Origin: Chitinophagaceae bacterium
GTDB taxonomy: Bacteria > Bacteroidota > Bacteroidia > Chitinophagales > Chitinophagaceae
Direction of reading: 5' to 3'
Assembly (NCBI GenBank): GCA_019745155.1
Contig: JAIETM010000001.1
Location: 124,001-188,000 of the forward strand
DNA length: 64,000 nt
Both the position numbers and the translations under genes were made by a program. Below, in pieces: positions 16,528 through 25,627 of this stretch. A model generated the notes under the pieces. It did no database searches and was not told the DNA's origin. It saw only the letters and a list, made by a program, of their open reading frames with translations. Within the stretch, counting starts at the first letter, position 1, and each line of letters starts with the position of its first letter.

Positions 16528-18097
16528 TTTTCATCATTCTATCTGAAATGGTTGGGTGGTGACTGATTTTCTTGCTCAGCATCAGTGTACTAACCATTGG
16601 GATATAGGTAAGCGACAATAAGAAAGCACCAAGAATAGCGAAAGAAACTGTCTGCGCCATTGGGCGGAACATCTTCCCTTCAATACCCTGAAGTGTAAGG
16701 ATAGGCAGGTACACAATTAGGATAATTACCTGACCGAATACAGCTGCATTCATCATTTTCTTTGAAGCTGTTTCTACCTCTGCATCCATTTGATGCTGGT
16801 TTAATTTGGTTGCTTCTTTAAAACCGGAGTGATGGCTAAGCTTATGCATGACTGCTTCTACAATGATTACTGCGCCATCCACAAGTAGACCAAAATCCAA
16901 TGCACCCAAACTCATCAAATTACCACTCACACCGAAGAGATTCATCATGATCACTGCAAAGAGCATCGACAAAGGAATCACCGAAGCTACTAAGAGACCT
17001 GCCCTAAGATTACCTAAGAACAAAACCAGCACAAATACAACGATCAAAGCACCTTCAATCAAATTCGTTTCTACTGTACCAATAGCATTATTCACCATTT
17101 TGGTTCTATCCAAAAAAGGTTCAACAATAACGCCTTCGGGAAGTGATTCGCTGATCTTGGCAATCTTGGCTTTAATGTCTTTGATCACCACATTACTATT
17201 TGCACCTTTGAGCATCATCACCACAGCACCCGCTACCTCACCATGATCATTGTAAACAGTAGCACCATACCTGATGGCACTACCAATTTGTACAGTAGCC
17301 ACATCCCTCACCAATACTGGCACACCGGAATCTAATTTCTTTACTACAATAGCGCCTATATCATCCAGATTCTTCACCAAACCTTCACTGCGAATAAACA
17401 AGACATTGGGGCCCTTCTCGATATAAGCACCGCCTGTATTCTGATTATTACGCTGTACCGCATCAAATACGTCACTGATCGTAATATTGAAGCTGCGTAA
17501 TTTATCTGTATTCACAGCTACTTCAAATTGCTTGAGCAAACCACCAAAGCTGCTAACATCAGCCACCCCGGGCGTTCCCAACAATTGTCTGCGTACAATC
17601 CAGTCCTGAATTGTACGTAACTCAGTCAATGAATATTTACCCTCATAGCCAGACTTTGTCTTAACTACGTATTGAAATACTTCACCCAAACCTGTTGTTA
17701 CAGGACCTAATTCAGGTGCGCCTATACCAGCAGGAATTTGCTGCTTCGCCTGCACCACTCTTTCACTAACCTGTTGCCTTGCCCAGTACACATCCGTTTT
17801 ATCATCAAAAACAATGGTTACCAGACTTAAGCCAAAACGAGAAAAGCTTCTTTGCTCTATGATTCCGGGTACATTACGAGTGGCCTGTTCTAAAGGTACT
17901 GTAATGAAACGCTCGACATCGGGTGCGCCGAGACTTGGCGCTGATGTGATAATCATTACCTGATTATTGGTAATATCGGGTACAGCATCTATTGGCAGTT
18001 TGGTTACTGCAATGCTACCCCAGACAATTAATCCTAAGGTCATCAGTCCTACCAGCAATTTATTGCGGATGGAGAACTGAATAATCGAGTTCAACAT
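16502..18097 (-). pseudogene. cusA: 5' part of CusA-type heavy-metal RND pump (frameshifted)
   Basis: A 531-residue N-terminal half of a CusA/CzcA pump: first membrane span (NKLLVGLMTLGLIVWGSIAV), porter-domain motifs (PGVADVSSFGG, DRTKMVNNAIGTVETN) and the TM4 relay motif LGALDFGLLVDGAVIIVEA typical of heavy-metal exporters. The frame runs into TAG at 16504-16502 shortly after MMKSLTDMVQA, while the real continuation is in another frame. As it stands the product would lack half the pump and all of the channel. The break is a single-base insertion in an A4 run, so a sequencing error or slippage must be considered before calling it dead. Confidence 0.88.
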
Positions 18098-18168
18098 ATA
18101 TGTAATAAGTTTAAAGCAGCGGCTGAGAAGCGCTGGAAATAGTTAATGCATTTCTTCTAAAGAAATCA

Positions 18169-18549
18169 TTATGCACGAGGAGGCTGAAAAATATCACCAT
18201 GAACCAATGCGTAGTCCATGGGTTCATCAAATAAGAAGAACTCCTGCTGTAATACAACAGGATGCGGCATTTCAATGTTTACCCACTGTGCAGGCATACT
18301 GACAGTAGCAGCTATGCAACAGGCTTCCGTTGTTTTAAAAGGTAATTGCATGTCGCGGTCGAAGTCATCATCCACTACAACCTTGTCCACATAGTGCATA
18401 CGCAGGAAAGCAGTGAAGCTTATTTTGGGATCCTCTTTACGGTGCTCTACGAAATGTTGCACCATGATGGGAAACTTTAATAACTGGTAAGCATCGGTTG
18501 TACCGAAAACATACACAGCCATTAGAAATATGATCGTCCATTTCCGCAT
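18169..18549 (-). CDS. Uncharacterised protein of the metal-resistance cluster
   Basis: A 126-residue protein with an N-terminal signal-like hydrophobic segment (IIFLMAVYVFGTTDA), then MHYVDKVVVDDDFDRDMQLPFKT, a CC pair (EACC) and a C-terminal DIFQPPRA. Short proteins with the DDDxxRDxQLPFK stretch accompany CusA-type pumps in many Bacteroidota. The CC and PP elements recall the HYC_CC_PP family found upstream, so it may be distantly related. A periplasmic, metal-linked role is inferred from position. Confidence 0.55.
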   Translation of the reverse strand: MRKWTIIFLMAVYVFGTTDAYQLLKFPIMVQHFVEHRKEDPKISFTAFLRMHYVDKVVVDDDFDRDMQLPFKTTEACCIAATVSMPAQWVNIEMPHPVVLQQEFFLFDEPMDYALVHGDIFQPPRA

Positions 18550-18595
18550 TACTTACAAATGTAGGCAATGCGGAGGACTTATCATATGATAAAAA

Positions 18596-19474
18596 TCAAA
18601 AGGTGTTCAGAAAGGACCAATCAATACCAATGAGGAACTGCCTGGCATTATATCGGTTGATAGTACTGTTTAACTGGAATCGATAGGCTGCATTTAGCTT
18701 CACAGTGCTATTAAAGATCAATTGAACAGCAGGCGCCATATCCAGAAAACTACCTGATTGATCGAGCAAACTACCCCCTAAAAACTCCGTGTAGAGATTC
18801 AGGTTAACCTGTTTGTAGTTCTTATACGACTTAGGGAAAACAAGATATCCCGCAGACAAACTATACATCATAGCCGATCTGGCATCTATTGCAGTAAACT
18901 TATTACCACCCAGATTATCTATACGTCTCGTATAAGCTAAGGTGCTTGATACAGCCAATTTGTGTAAGAGTTGTGTACCAACTAAACCAGCACTCCAACC
19001 ACTTTGCGTACCATCCAGACTTAAATCATTGGTATAATGTTGGTATTTGACCGTATGTTGCCCACCTCCGGGAAGATTGTGCACTTCGGTTCTTGTCATG
19101 CTGGCAGGATTACCAACCAGCGATACTTTACCAAAAGCAGCCATTCTGAAATGACTATGCAAACCATCATTGCTGATGAATCGATATTTCAGATAAGCAC
19201 CAGCACCCTCTAGCTTGTAACGAGATTGAAACATGTCTGATGCAGTAGTATTTAGCTTGAGCATCCATTTACTACTTAGGCCAAACATGGCTTCCAGCAT
19301 CATTCTAGAGCTAGTGCTATTATCGAATTGCATAGGCATATGCATGCCATTAAATCTCATCACAGTAGACTTTGCAGGCACATTGCTTGCAGGTTCTGTA
19401 AAAATGTATAATTCCTGAGCTTGTAACTTTTGTAAGTATACACACAGGCAAATGATCCATATTTTTTTTACCAT
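18596..19474 (-). CDS. Outer-membrane beta-barrel-like protein
   Basis: A 292-residue protein with a signal peptide (ends near LQAQ, residue 20). The mature part alternates polar and aromatic residues in strand-sized pieces and ends with Phe (WSFLNTF), the usual outer-membrane barrel signature. His/Met-rich patches (NGMHMPMQFD, GGGQHTVKYQHYTND) could bind metal. In related clusters a transporter-like barrel of this kind follows the HMA-domain protein. A role in metal handling across the outer membrane is inferred. Confidence 0.6.
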   Translation of the reverse strand: MVKKIWIICLCVYLQKLQAQELYIFTEPASNVPAKSTVMRFNGMHMPMQFDNSTSSRMMLEAMFGLSSKWMLKLNTTASDMFQSRYKLEGAGAYLKYRFISNDGLHSHFRMAAFGKVSLVGNPASMTRTEVHNLPGGGQHTVKYQHYTNDLSLDGTQSGWSAGLVGTQLLHKLAVSSTLAYTRRIDNLGGNKFTAIDARSAMMYSLSAGYLVFPKSYKNYKQVNLNLYTEFLGGSLLDQSGSFLDMAPAVQLIFNSTVKLNAAYRFQLNSTINRYNARQFLIGIDWSFLNTF

Positions 19475-19478
19475 AATA

Positions 19479-20024
19479 TTATAAGGTTACATGATACACA
19501 CGTGTTCCGACGCTGCTAGCGGTTTTGTTACAGCAAGCTTCCATCACACCAGTTGTGTAGCATTTCATTTTGGTATACTGTGCATTCTTTTTAAAATCTT
19601 TCGCTGGCACAAAATTCTTGTCAAGGATAGTCAGCTCAATATTTCCTTTCACCGTTTGTGGTTTCACATTCATGAAATGAAATATCTTACCTTGAATGGT
19701 AAGATGTGCATCATTCTTAACAGCCACTTCTTCCAGCTTGGCTTGAATCTTTAAGCCAGCTACTGAAAAGCCTGCATCTATAACCGCCTTTTTCAACTGA
19801 TCCACATCCACATTGCCACCTTCTTTGAATGCAATATCAAAACCTGATGTAGCCACATCAGCTTCTACCTTATCTACAAAAGGAATGGTAGTTAATGCTT
19901 TAAAAATAGCCTTGGAACAAAGCGAACATGTTAAGCCACTGGCCTGCAGCCTAGCAGAACTAAATTGTGCTTGTACGGATAAGCCATACAAAGCCACTAC
20001 TAGTATGAGAATAATTCTTTTCAT
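19479..20024 (-). CDS. Secreted heavy-metal-associated (HMA) domain protein
   Basis: A 181-residue protein with a signal peptide (LYGLSVQAQ) and one HMA domain whose metal site reads GLTCSLCSKAI (CxxC at about residues 34-37), followed by a second strand-rich domain ending near a CYTTGVMEACC cysteine cluster. HMA domains carry Cu(I) or similar soft metals. It lies 4 nt upstream of the barrel gene in the minus-strand operon and probably delivers metal in the periplasm. Confidence 0.7.
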   Translation of the reverse strand: MKRIILILVVALYGLSVQAQFSSARLQASGLTCSLCSKAIFKALTTIPFVDKVEADVATSGFDIAFKEGGNVDVDQLKKAVIDAGFSVAGLKIQAKLEEVAVKNDAHLTIQGKIFHFMNVKPQTVKGNIELTILDKNFVPAKDFKKNAQYTKMKCYTTGVMEACCNKTASSVGTRVYHVTL

Positions 20025-20042
20025 ATACTTAATGTAAACAGA

Positions 20043-20067
20043 AGCATACCGGCAGTACCGGTATGCT
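20043..20067. repeat. Strong hairpin between the two HMA genes
   Basis: AGCATACCGG (20043-20052) and CCGGTATGCT (20058-20067) make a perfect 10-bp stem with a 5-nt loop. On the minus strand it is followed by TTCTGTTTAC, a weak T tract, so it could partly terminate or protect the upstream mRNA end. Confidence 0.6.
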
Positions 20068-20089
20068 ATGATGATTGATATAATTACGA

Positions 20090-20719
20090 TTATTTAGCGC
20101 AGCAGGATTTGCCGTCTTTGCAACAATCCATCTTGCCATTTGCTGCTGTTTTGCAACAACTCATGTCAGGCTTGCAACAACCTTCTTTACCGCAATTGGC
20201 TTTGTCTTTACAACAAGCCATAGCAGTTGCATCAGTTTTTTTGCAACAATCTTGCTTTGCACAAGCCTCTTTGTCTTTGCAGCAATCCATCTTTGCATCT
20301 GCACCTGCTACAGCAGCCTTACAACAATCTTTGGTGCATTTTTCTTTATCTGTGCAACAAGCATCGCCTGTTTTTGCAGCTGTATTCTTTCTATCATACT
20401 TGCAGCACTCATGTAATTGCTCATATACGGCGTCAGGTGCTGTCAGATTTTCTGTATCATGACCTACCTGAGCAACAGCAGCTTCTACCTTTTTAGCAGT
20501 AGCGGCACTTGCATACTTATATGTGAGCATTTTGCTGTCTTCATTCCATACAGCAGTAGTTGCACCGGCGGCTTTGGCTGCTTTTTCGATACGTGCCTTA
20601 CACATACCGCAGTTACCCCAAACTTTCAGGGTTGCACTATTTACTTTTTTAGCCTGAGCGAAAGAAGAGAAAGAGAATAATACGAATGCACTTAAGAGTG
20701 CGAGGATTTGTGTTTTCAT
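20090..20719 (-). CDS. HMA-domain protein with metallothionein-like cysteine-rich tail
   Basis: A 209-residue protein starting MKTQILALL (an upstream in-frame start at 20764 adds 15 residues before the signal peptide and is unlikely). After the signal peptide (ends near SFAQA) there is an HMA domain with NCGMC at about residues 35-39. The second half is a repetitive Cys/Lys/Asp-rich tail with ten CC pairs (DCCK, ACCK, GCCK, SCCK). This looks like a periplasmic metal sponge joined to a metallochaperone domain. Related proteins occur in Bacteroidota metal clusters, but the tail is long here. Confidence 0.7.
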   Translation of the reverse strand: MKTQILALLSAFVLFSFSSFAQAKKVNSATLKVWGNCGMCKARIEKAAKAAGATTAVWNEDSKMLTYKYASAATAKKVEAAVAQVGHDTENLTAPDAVYEQLHECCKYDRKNTAAKTGDACCTDKEKCTKDCCKAAVAGADAKMDCCKDKEACAKQDCCKKTDATAMACCKDKANCGKEGCCKPDMSCCKTAANGKMDCCKDGKSCCAK

Positions 20720-20757
20720 GATAAAATGATTGAATTTGATAAAACTTTTGTTAACCA

Positions 20758-20777
20758 ATAGCATGCGTTCATGCTAT
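20758..20777. repeat. Hairpin between the HYC_CC_PP and HMA genes
   Basis: ATAGCATG and CATGCTAT form a perfect 8-bp stem around a CGTT loop, with no T tract on either side. It lies just past the restored HYC_CC_PP reading frame. Confidence 0.5.
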
Positions 20778-20798
20778 ACGAGCAATCAACTAGTGGTA

Positions 20799-21182
20799 TC
20801 AAATTCTGAAAACACAATACAATAGGTTCAAAGGTGCTTGCTGCGCAGGAGGCGCATTAGCAGCATATGCTTGCAATTTCTCTGATTCCTGAAACAAAAT
20901 TGCAGCGAGTTCTATTTGCCTAACTGGCAGTTAAATCACAGGAGTAAATACGTTAAAAGCTATGGAGCTAATCTGATGCTTATCATCAAGCTTAACAACT
21001 TTGTATGTAGTTTTACAGCAGCCTTTTTTGTCCTCAGCCTTTTTACAAGCACACATTTTTTTGGCCGAAACAGCAACCTTCTGCGCGCGCAACTTACCCA
21101 TGCAATAATGCACGTTCACTACAAAGCCACTGCTAATGGCGAAGTAGAGTATGGCAATTATGGCTGTAAGCAGGCGCTTCAT
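20799..21182 (-). pseudogene. HYC_CC_PP family protein with in-frame stop
   Basis: The start is MKRLLTAIIAILYF at 21182. The first 83 codons hold a signal peptide, the HYC motif (VHYCMGKL) and a CC pair (KKGCCK). TAA at 20933-20931 then ends the frame. The same frame continues 43 codons without interruption to TGA at 20801-20799 and encodes the remaining family signature: an APP motif and a C-terminal LLYCVFRI. The full length would be about 127 residues, as expected for this family. A single substitution (for example GAA to TAA) explains the break. The family is secreted, metal-cluster associated and of unknown function. Confidence 0.75.
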
Positions 21183-21186
21183 GGCA

Positions 21187-21194
21187 CAAAAGTA
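21187..21194 (-). promoter_or_regulatory. Predicted -7 element of the metal-resistance operon
   Basis: TACTTTTG on the minus strand fits TAnnTTTG and ends 5 nt before the ATG at 21182, which would make the mRNA leaderless. No clear TTG is seen at -33. Confidence 0.4.
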
Positions 21195-21237
21195 GGGCAA
21201 TTAGCCAAAGTAAAATAGGAGAAATGTTGTAAAAAGC

Positions 21238-23304
21238 TTAATTGATAAAATTCCACCATACACCCAATCTCGGCCACAAGCCGGTATTTGGGTAGTTTTC
21301 TGCAACAAAGTTGTATCTGCTGGCAGGGCGCTTACCAGACGCAATCAGGGTATTTAGCTGTTCTATACGCACAAAACCTTTGAAACTCTTGATTCTGAAG
21401 TGAAAAAAGAAATGCGCATCTGGTCTATTATCCAGCGTAAACTGGTCCTGATAGTAAAAAGTCCCAAGGAATGGACTATAGCCATTGCCTTTATACGGGG
21501 TGAAATAACGCAGTTCCAAGCCGGTCGATAGAAATAAATTCGTGAAGAAATTCCCTTCAAAAGCCACCCGATTGCGGGTAAGCATCAAAGGCAGATTGAT
21601 GGGCGGATTACCTGCAGTTTGCTGTACATGTACCTCCAAATACCAATTCAGGTGCTTTGCCAGCTTTATCTTCTTTTCCAGACCAAGATGTAGTACCTGA
21701 AACAAAGTTGCTTCCTGTTTGGCTTTAAAGAAACTATCTGCGTATGTGTAATTACTCACGAGATACGCATTACCGAATAGCTTTAATTGCAACTTACTAT
21801 TGAAATAACCAACAGACACTTTGGTCAGGTTTTCTTTATTCAATCCCCCTGTAACAGTATTGGGGAAGCTTGATTGGTTATCAAAAACAAATGCAGGCGT
21901 TCTATTCACGTTTTGAAAAGCCAATTCCAGTGCATCACGCTTATTCCTGATTAGCTTTTGTAAACGAAGATTGGCAGCATAATCTCCTGCATTTAGTCCC
22001 GCCAGATACAATTTACCTATTGCTTCAATATCCCAAACCTGACTCCTACTCCTATTTTGGTATTCGCCGATAGCGTATAAATTATAGTACTGCTCTTTTA
22101 ACACTCCTGTATAACCAAACTTTCCAAATAAGTTCTGAACACCTATCCCTGTTTTGATAAACTGATTCTGGTTTTGCTTATCCGGGAAAGTCAACAAACT
22201 GAACTCATTCCGAATATTCAACCAGTTATCTCTAAAGCGGATGGTATCGCCAGAAGAAAGATTACGAACAGGATAATTGAAGTATTGCTTATACCGGACA
22301 GAATCAGCTGTAATATCTGAAAACAGATAGTCCTGCTGTGATACTTGTGCAACATGCTCCACGCGGAATCTTGGATAAAAAATTCTGGTTACAACAGAGT
22401 CCACCACAATAGAATCTTTCTTACCAAAATCGAGATAATGACGAACTAGTAATGTGCTGTACTTATACGTATTACCGGTGAATACAGTTGTATTGAAAGG
22501 ATTACCTCTTCTCACGGCAGGATTACCAATTCTCGTTGGTTGCGTGAAAGGATCATCAATATTGTTCAATGAATCTAATCTGGCAGGATTGATCAATCCT
22601 CCGTTTTCTGAAGAAACATTTTTGTTGGATAGATAAATAAACTGCAATCCATATTTTCGGTTACGCGATTTGTACTGTGCTGTTAAACGAAGATTGTTTA
22701 CCGTAGCATTCTGTACCTGATAATCACCCTGAGAATTATTGAACCGATACTCGATGGAGAAATTGAAATTGTCTTTGCGATTCTGCGTATGGATAATATC
22801 AATCAGCTGTTCGGACCTCTTACCCAGCGCATAACCAAACTCCGTATAAGGCCTAGTGGTTTGAAAGAAGCGGGTATTCTGTAAAGAGAAGTTATAGATA
22901 TCGTACTGATGAAAACCCGGATCCCAGCCTGCCTGCATGAATGGACGAAACACCAATGATTGGGCCGCTGTACCCATATTACCTAAATGATTGTATGTCC
23001 AATCAAAAGGGAAACGTTTGTAATAATCATTGATGGAAGAATCCAACGTGCGGTTTGCTGAAGAATCGTAATACTTAAAAAAGATCGTGATAGAATCTGC
23101 ATAACGATCTCTCTTGGCTAAAGAGTCATTACCCTTTTGCGCACGCATAGGTCTACCGTTACGATCATAAGCAATATTGCTGTTACCAGAAGTACTTCCC
23201 GGCCTGTCAGTCATCATTCTAGGACGAACCTGGGCATAGAGCGATTGGCTCATGAAAAGCACAACCAAGATCAATAAACCTGATATGAAACGGTTCAAGA
23301 ACAT
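21238..23304 (-). CDS. Putative porin (Porin_10-like outer-membrane barrel)
   Basis: A 688-residue protein with a signal peptide (LFMSQSLYAQ, about residues 16-25) and a long strand-rich body (for example FNFSIEYRFNNSQGDY, LRLTAQYKSRNRKYGLQFIYLS, and a C-terminal LGVWWNFIN ending just after an aromatic). Features such as ARDLSSG-like loops and a PFDWTYNHLGNMG stretch after an N-terminal Asp/Ser region match the Bacteroidota putative-porin family. It probably forms an outer-membrane channel. It lies 46 nt downstream of the purine nucleoside phosphorylase gene on the same strand. Confidence 0.75.
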   Translation of the reverse strand: MFLNRFISGLLILVVLFMSQSLYAQVRPRMMTDRPGSTSGNSNIAYDRNGRPMRAQKGNDSLAKRDRYADSITIFFKYYDSSANRTLDSSINDYYKRFPFDWTYNHLGNMGTAAQSLVFRPFMQAGWDPGFHQYDIYNFSLQNTRFFQTTRPYTEFGYALGKRSEQLIDIIHTQNRKDNFNFSIEYRFNNSQGDYQVQNATVNNLRLTAQYKSRNRKYGLQFIYLSNKNVSSENGGLINPARLDSLNNIDDPFTQPTRIGNPAVRRGNPFNTTVFTGNTYKYSTLLVRHYLDFGKKDSIVVDSVVTRIFYPRFRVEHVAQVSQQDYLFSDITADSVRYKQYFNYPVRNLSSGDTIRFRDNWLNIRNEFSLLTFPDKQNQNQFIKTGIGVQNLFGKFGYTGVLKEQYYNLYAIGEYQNRSRSQVWDIEAIGKLYLAGLNAGDYAANLRLQKLIRNKRDALELAFQNVNRTPAFVFDNQSSFPNTVTGGLNKENLTKVSVGYFNSKLQLKLFGNAYLVSNYTYADSFFKAKQEATLFQVLHLGLEKKIKLAKHLNWYLEVHVQQTAGNPPINLPLMLTRNRVAFEGNFFTNLFLSTGLELRYFTPYKGNGYSPFLGTFYYQDQFTLDNRPDAHFFFHFRIKSFKGFVRIEQLNTLIASGKRPASRYNFVAENYPNTGLWPRLGVWWNFIN

Positions 23305-23321
23305 TCAGCTGTAATGTACTG

Positions 23322-23335
23322 CTTAAGCGCTTAAG
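23322..23335. repeat. 14-bp perfect palindrome upstream of the porin gene
   Basis: CTTAAGCGCTTAAG reads the same on both strands and ends 18 nt before the porin ATG. It has operator-like size, but no regulator is identifiable. Confidence 0.4.
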
Positions 23336-23350
23336 AAAAAGCTAAGACCA

Positions 23351-24172
23351 TTATAGTGTACGAATCAACTCCGTAAAGAGCAGCGTTAATTTAGGTTCAG
23401 CATTACGTGCAGCTTCCAGTACCTCTTCGTGTGTAATCACATTTTCTTCCTCACGAATACCCAGATCAGTAATCACACTCACCGCTGCAATACGCATACC
23501 ACAATGCACCGCAGTAATCACTTCCTGCACGGTACTCATACCAACGGCATCGCCACCTACGGCTTTAATCAGTTTATATTCTGCACGTGTTTCAAAAGTA
23601 GGGCCCGTTACACCTGTATACACACCATAATGCAGTGAGATATTATTAGCATCGGCTATTGCCGTTAACTGCTGAATCAGTTCTTTGCTGTATGGCTCAC
23701 TCATATCGGGGAATCGCACGCCCAACTCCTCTTCATTCTTACCCAATAATGGATTAGGCGTAAAGAAACTGATGTGGTCATTGATCACCATCAAATCGCC
23801 GACATTGAATACAGGATTTACACCACCCGCAGCATTACTTAACAATAAAGTTTCAATACCCAACATGCGCATTACACGAACAGGATATGCCACTTGCTGC
23901 GCAGTATAGCCTTCATAGAAATGGAAGCGACCGGCCATAACCAAAACGTCTTTGCCACCCAGCTTGCCTAATATTAGTTTACCACTATGGCCTTCTACTG
24001 TACTTACCGGAAAATGCGGAATTTCTGCATAGGGAATAGATGCAGCCACTTCAATCTTTTCGGAAAGATTGCTAAGCCCGCTACCAAGTATTATACCAAT
24101 TTTGGCAGAGGAATCAAATCTGGAACGAATAAAACTAGCTGTCTCCTGTAGTTGCTGCATCAGTTGCGACAT
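23351..24172 (-). CDS. punA: Purine-nucleoside phosphorylase
   Basis: A 273-residue trimeric-type PNP. Motifs in order are the phosphate-loop IILGSGLSNL (about 27-36), GHSGKLILG (about 61-69), GRFHFYEGY (81-89), LLLSNAAGGVNP and GPTFETRAEYK, plus VGMSTVQEV near the nucleoside site. The enzyme splits purine nucleosides with phosphate to base and ribose-1-phosphate in salvage. Length is as expected. Its own promoter is seen at 24190. Confidence 0.93.
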   Translation of the reverse strand: MSQLMQQLQETASFIRSRFDSSAKIGIILGSGLSNLSEKIEVAASIPYAEIPHFPVSTVEGHSGKLILGKLGGKDVLVMAGRFHFYEGYTAQQVAYPVRVMRMLGIETLLLSNAAGGVNPVFNVGDLMVINDHISFFTPNPLLGKNEEELGVRFPDMSEPYSKELIQQLTAIADANNISLHYGVYTGVTGPTFETRAEYKLIKAVGGDAVGMSTVQEVITAVHCGMRIAAVSVITDLGIREEENVITHEEVLEAARNAEPKLTLLFTELIRTL

Positions 24173-24189
24173 AGAAAAAAATTAGTCCG

Positions 24190-24197
24190 CAAATATA
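24190..24197 (-). promoter_or_regulatory. Predicted -7 element of the PNP gene
   Basis: TATATTTG on the minus strand matches TAnnTTTG, 18 nt upstream of the ATG. No TTG is seen at the ideal spacing. Confidence 0.5.
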
Positions 24198-24217
24198 CAG
24201 CATTGACAGGCTTGTAC

Positions 24218-24874
24218 TTACAGCACCATTTCAGGTACATGATCTGGCACAACCAGCTTACCCGCAGTCTTGGCTACAATCTCTTCCACGCTCACGCCTG
24301 GTGCTCTTTCTCTCAATACAAAACCGTCGGCAGTAATATCTAATACAGCCAGTTCAGTAACCACTTTCTTCACACAGCCAACACCTGTTAGAGGCAAAGT
24401 ACAAGCAGGCAATAGCTTACTCTCGCCTTTCGGATTGGTATGCATCATGGCTACGATGATATTTCTGGCACTGGCCACCAAATCCATGGCACCACCCATG
24501 CCCTTCACCATTTTACCAGGGATCTTCCAATTCGCAATATCACCCTGATCACTCACTTCCATGGCACCCAATACAGTCAGGTCAATTTTACCGGCGCGGA
24601 TCATACCAAAGCTTTCAGCGCTATCGAAAAAAGCACCGCCGGGAATCACTGTAACAGTCTCTTTACCCGCGTTGATCAAGTCAGCATCAATATCTGCTTC
24701 ATCAGGATATGGTCCCATACCTAGGATGCCATTCTCACTCTGCAGTACAACAGTCATGCCTTCAGGAATGAAATTGGCTACCAGTGTTGGAATACCAATA
24801 CCCAGATTCACATACATGCCTTCACGCAATTCTTTTGCAATACGCTTAGCAATACCATATTTATCCAATGCCAT
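24218..24874 (-). CDS. scoB: 3-oxoacid CoA-transferase subunit B
   Basis: A 218-residue beta subunit of a family I CoA transferase. The catalytic glutamate motif [12 protein letters not shown] follows the [13 protein letters not shown] segment. With subunit A, encoded immediately upstream with an 11-nt gap, it would exchange CoA between succinyl-CoA and acetoacetate or a similar 3-oxoacid. Length and order A-B match the SCOT/AtoDA pairs. Confidence 0.92.
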   Translation of the reverse strand: MALDKYGIAKRIAKELREGMYVNLGIGIPTLVANFIPEGMTVVLQSENGILGMGPYPDEADIDADLINAGKETVTVIPGGAFFDSAESFGMIRAGKIDLTVLGAMEVSDQGDIANWKIPGKMVKGMGGAMDLVASARNIIVAMMHTNPKGESKLLPACTLPLTGVGCVKKVVTELAVLDITADGFVLRERAPGVSVEEIVAKTAGKLVVPDHVPEMVL

Positions 24875-24885
24875 CTTACTCGCTT

Positions 24886-25590
24886 TTAGTTGTGTGATTG
24901 AATGCGCACTGTTTTACGCTCAATACGCTTTTCATAATTACTACCCTGGAAGATGCGATGTACATATACACCTGCTACATCTACATGATCAGGATCAATC
25001 TCACCAGGCTGCACCAACTCTTCTACTTCTGCAATCGTGATCGTGCCTGCTTTCGCCATAGAAGTAGAAAAGTTTCTGGTACTCTTTCTGAATACAAGAT
25101 TGCCCATTGTATCTCCCTTCCATGCTTTTACAATGGCAAAATCTGCATGCAATGCATGCTCCATCAAATATTTCTTACCGTTAAACTCACGTACTTCTTT
25201 TCCAATTGCAATCTCTGTACCGTAGCCTGCAGGTGTGAAAAATGCGGGGATACCCATACCTGCCATTTGAATTCTAGTAGCCAGCGTTCCTTGTGGAATC
25301 AAATCTACTTCTAACTCACCTTGTAATAATTGTCGCTCAAATTCAGCATTCTCACCTACATAACTGCTCATCATTTTTTTGATCTGGCGAGTCTTCAATA
25401 GGAGCCCAAGACCAAAATCATCTACCCCAGCATTATTCGAAATACAGGTAAGCTCTTTTACGCCACTTTTCACTAATGCTGCAATACAATTTTCCGGAAT
25501 ACCATTCAGGCCAAATCCACCCAACATCAGGGTAGCACCGTCGCGAATATCGGCAACAGCCGCATCAGCAGATGCAACGAGTTTATTCAT
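24886..25590 (-). CDS. scoA: 3-oxoacid CoA-transferase subunit A
   Basis: A 234-residue alpha subunit of a family I CoA transferase, with the glycine-rich [19 protein letters not shown] motif (about 18-36) that shapes the CoA pocket. It is paired with subunit B downstream. Acetoacetate/succinyl-CoA specificity is the usual annotation but is not proven by the sequence. A -7-like TATTTTTG lies at 25615-25608. Confidence 0.92.
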   Translation of the reverse strand: MNKLVASADAAVADIRDGATLMLGGFGLNGIPENCIAALVKSGVKELTCISNNAGVDDFGLGLLLKTRQIKKMMSSYVGENAEFERQLLQGELEVDLIPQGTLATRIQMAGMGIPAFFTPAGYGTEIAIGKEVREFNGKKYLMEHALHADFAIVKAWKGDTMGNLVFRKSTRNFSTSMAKAGTITIAEVEELVQPGEIDPDHVDVAGVYVHRIFQGSNYEKRIERKTVRIQSHN

Positions 25591-25607
25591 ATGGCAAAAT
25601 TTGGAAG

Positions 25608-25615
25608 CAAAAATA
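25608..25615 (-). promoter_or_regulatory. Predicted -7 element of scoA
   Basis: TATTTTTG on the minus strand fits TAnnTTTG, 18 nt before the scoA ATG. The -33 part is not obvious. Confidence 0.4.
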
Positions 25616-25627
25616 GGCAGCTAAGCC

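Noticed and set aside
20109-20680. Plus-strand open frames rich in Leu, Gln and Cys across the HMA gene
   Set aside because: They are antisense shadows of the cysteine-rich repeats and have no start context or homology.
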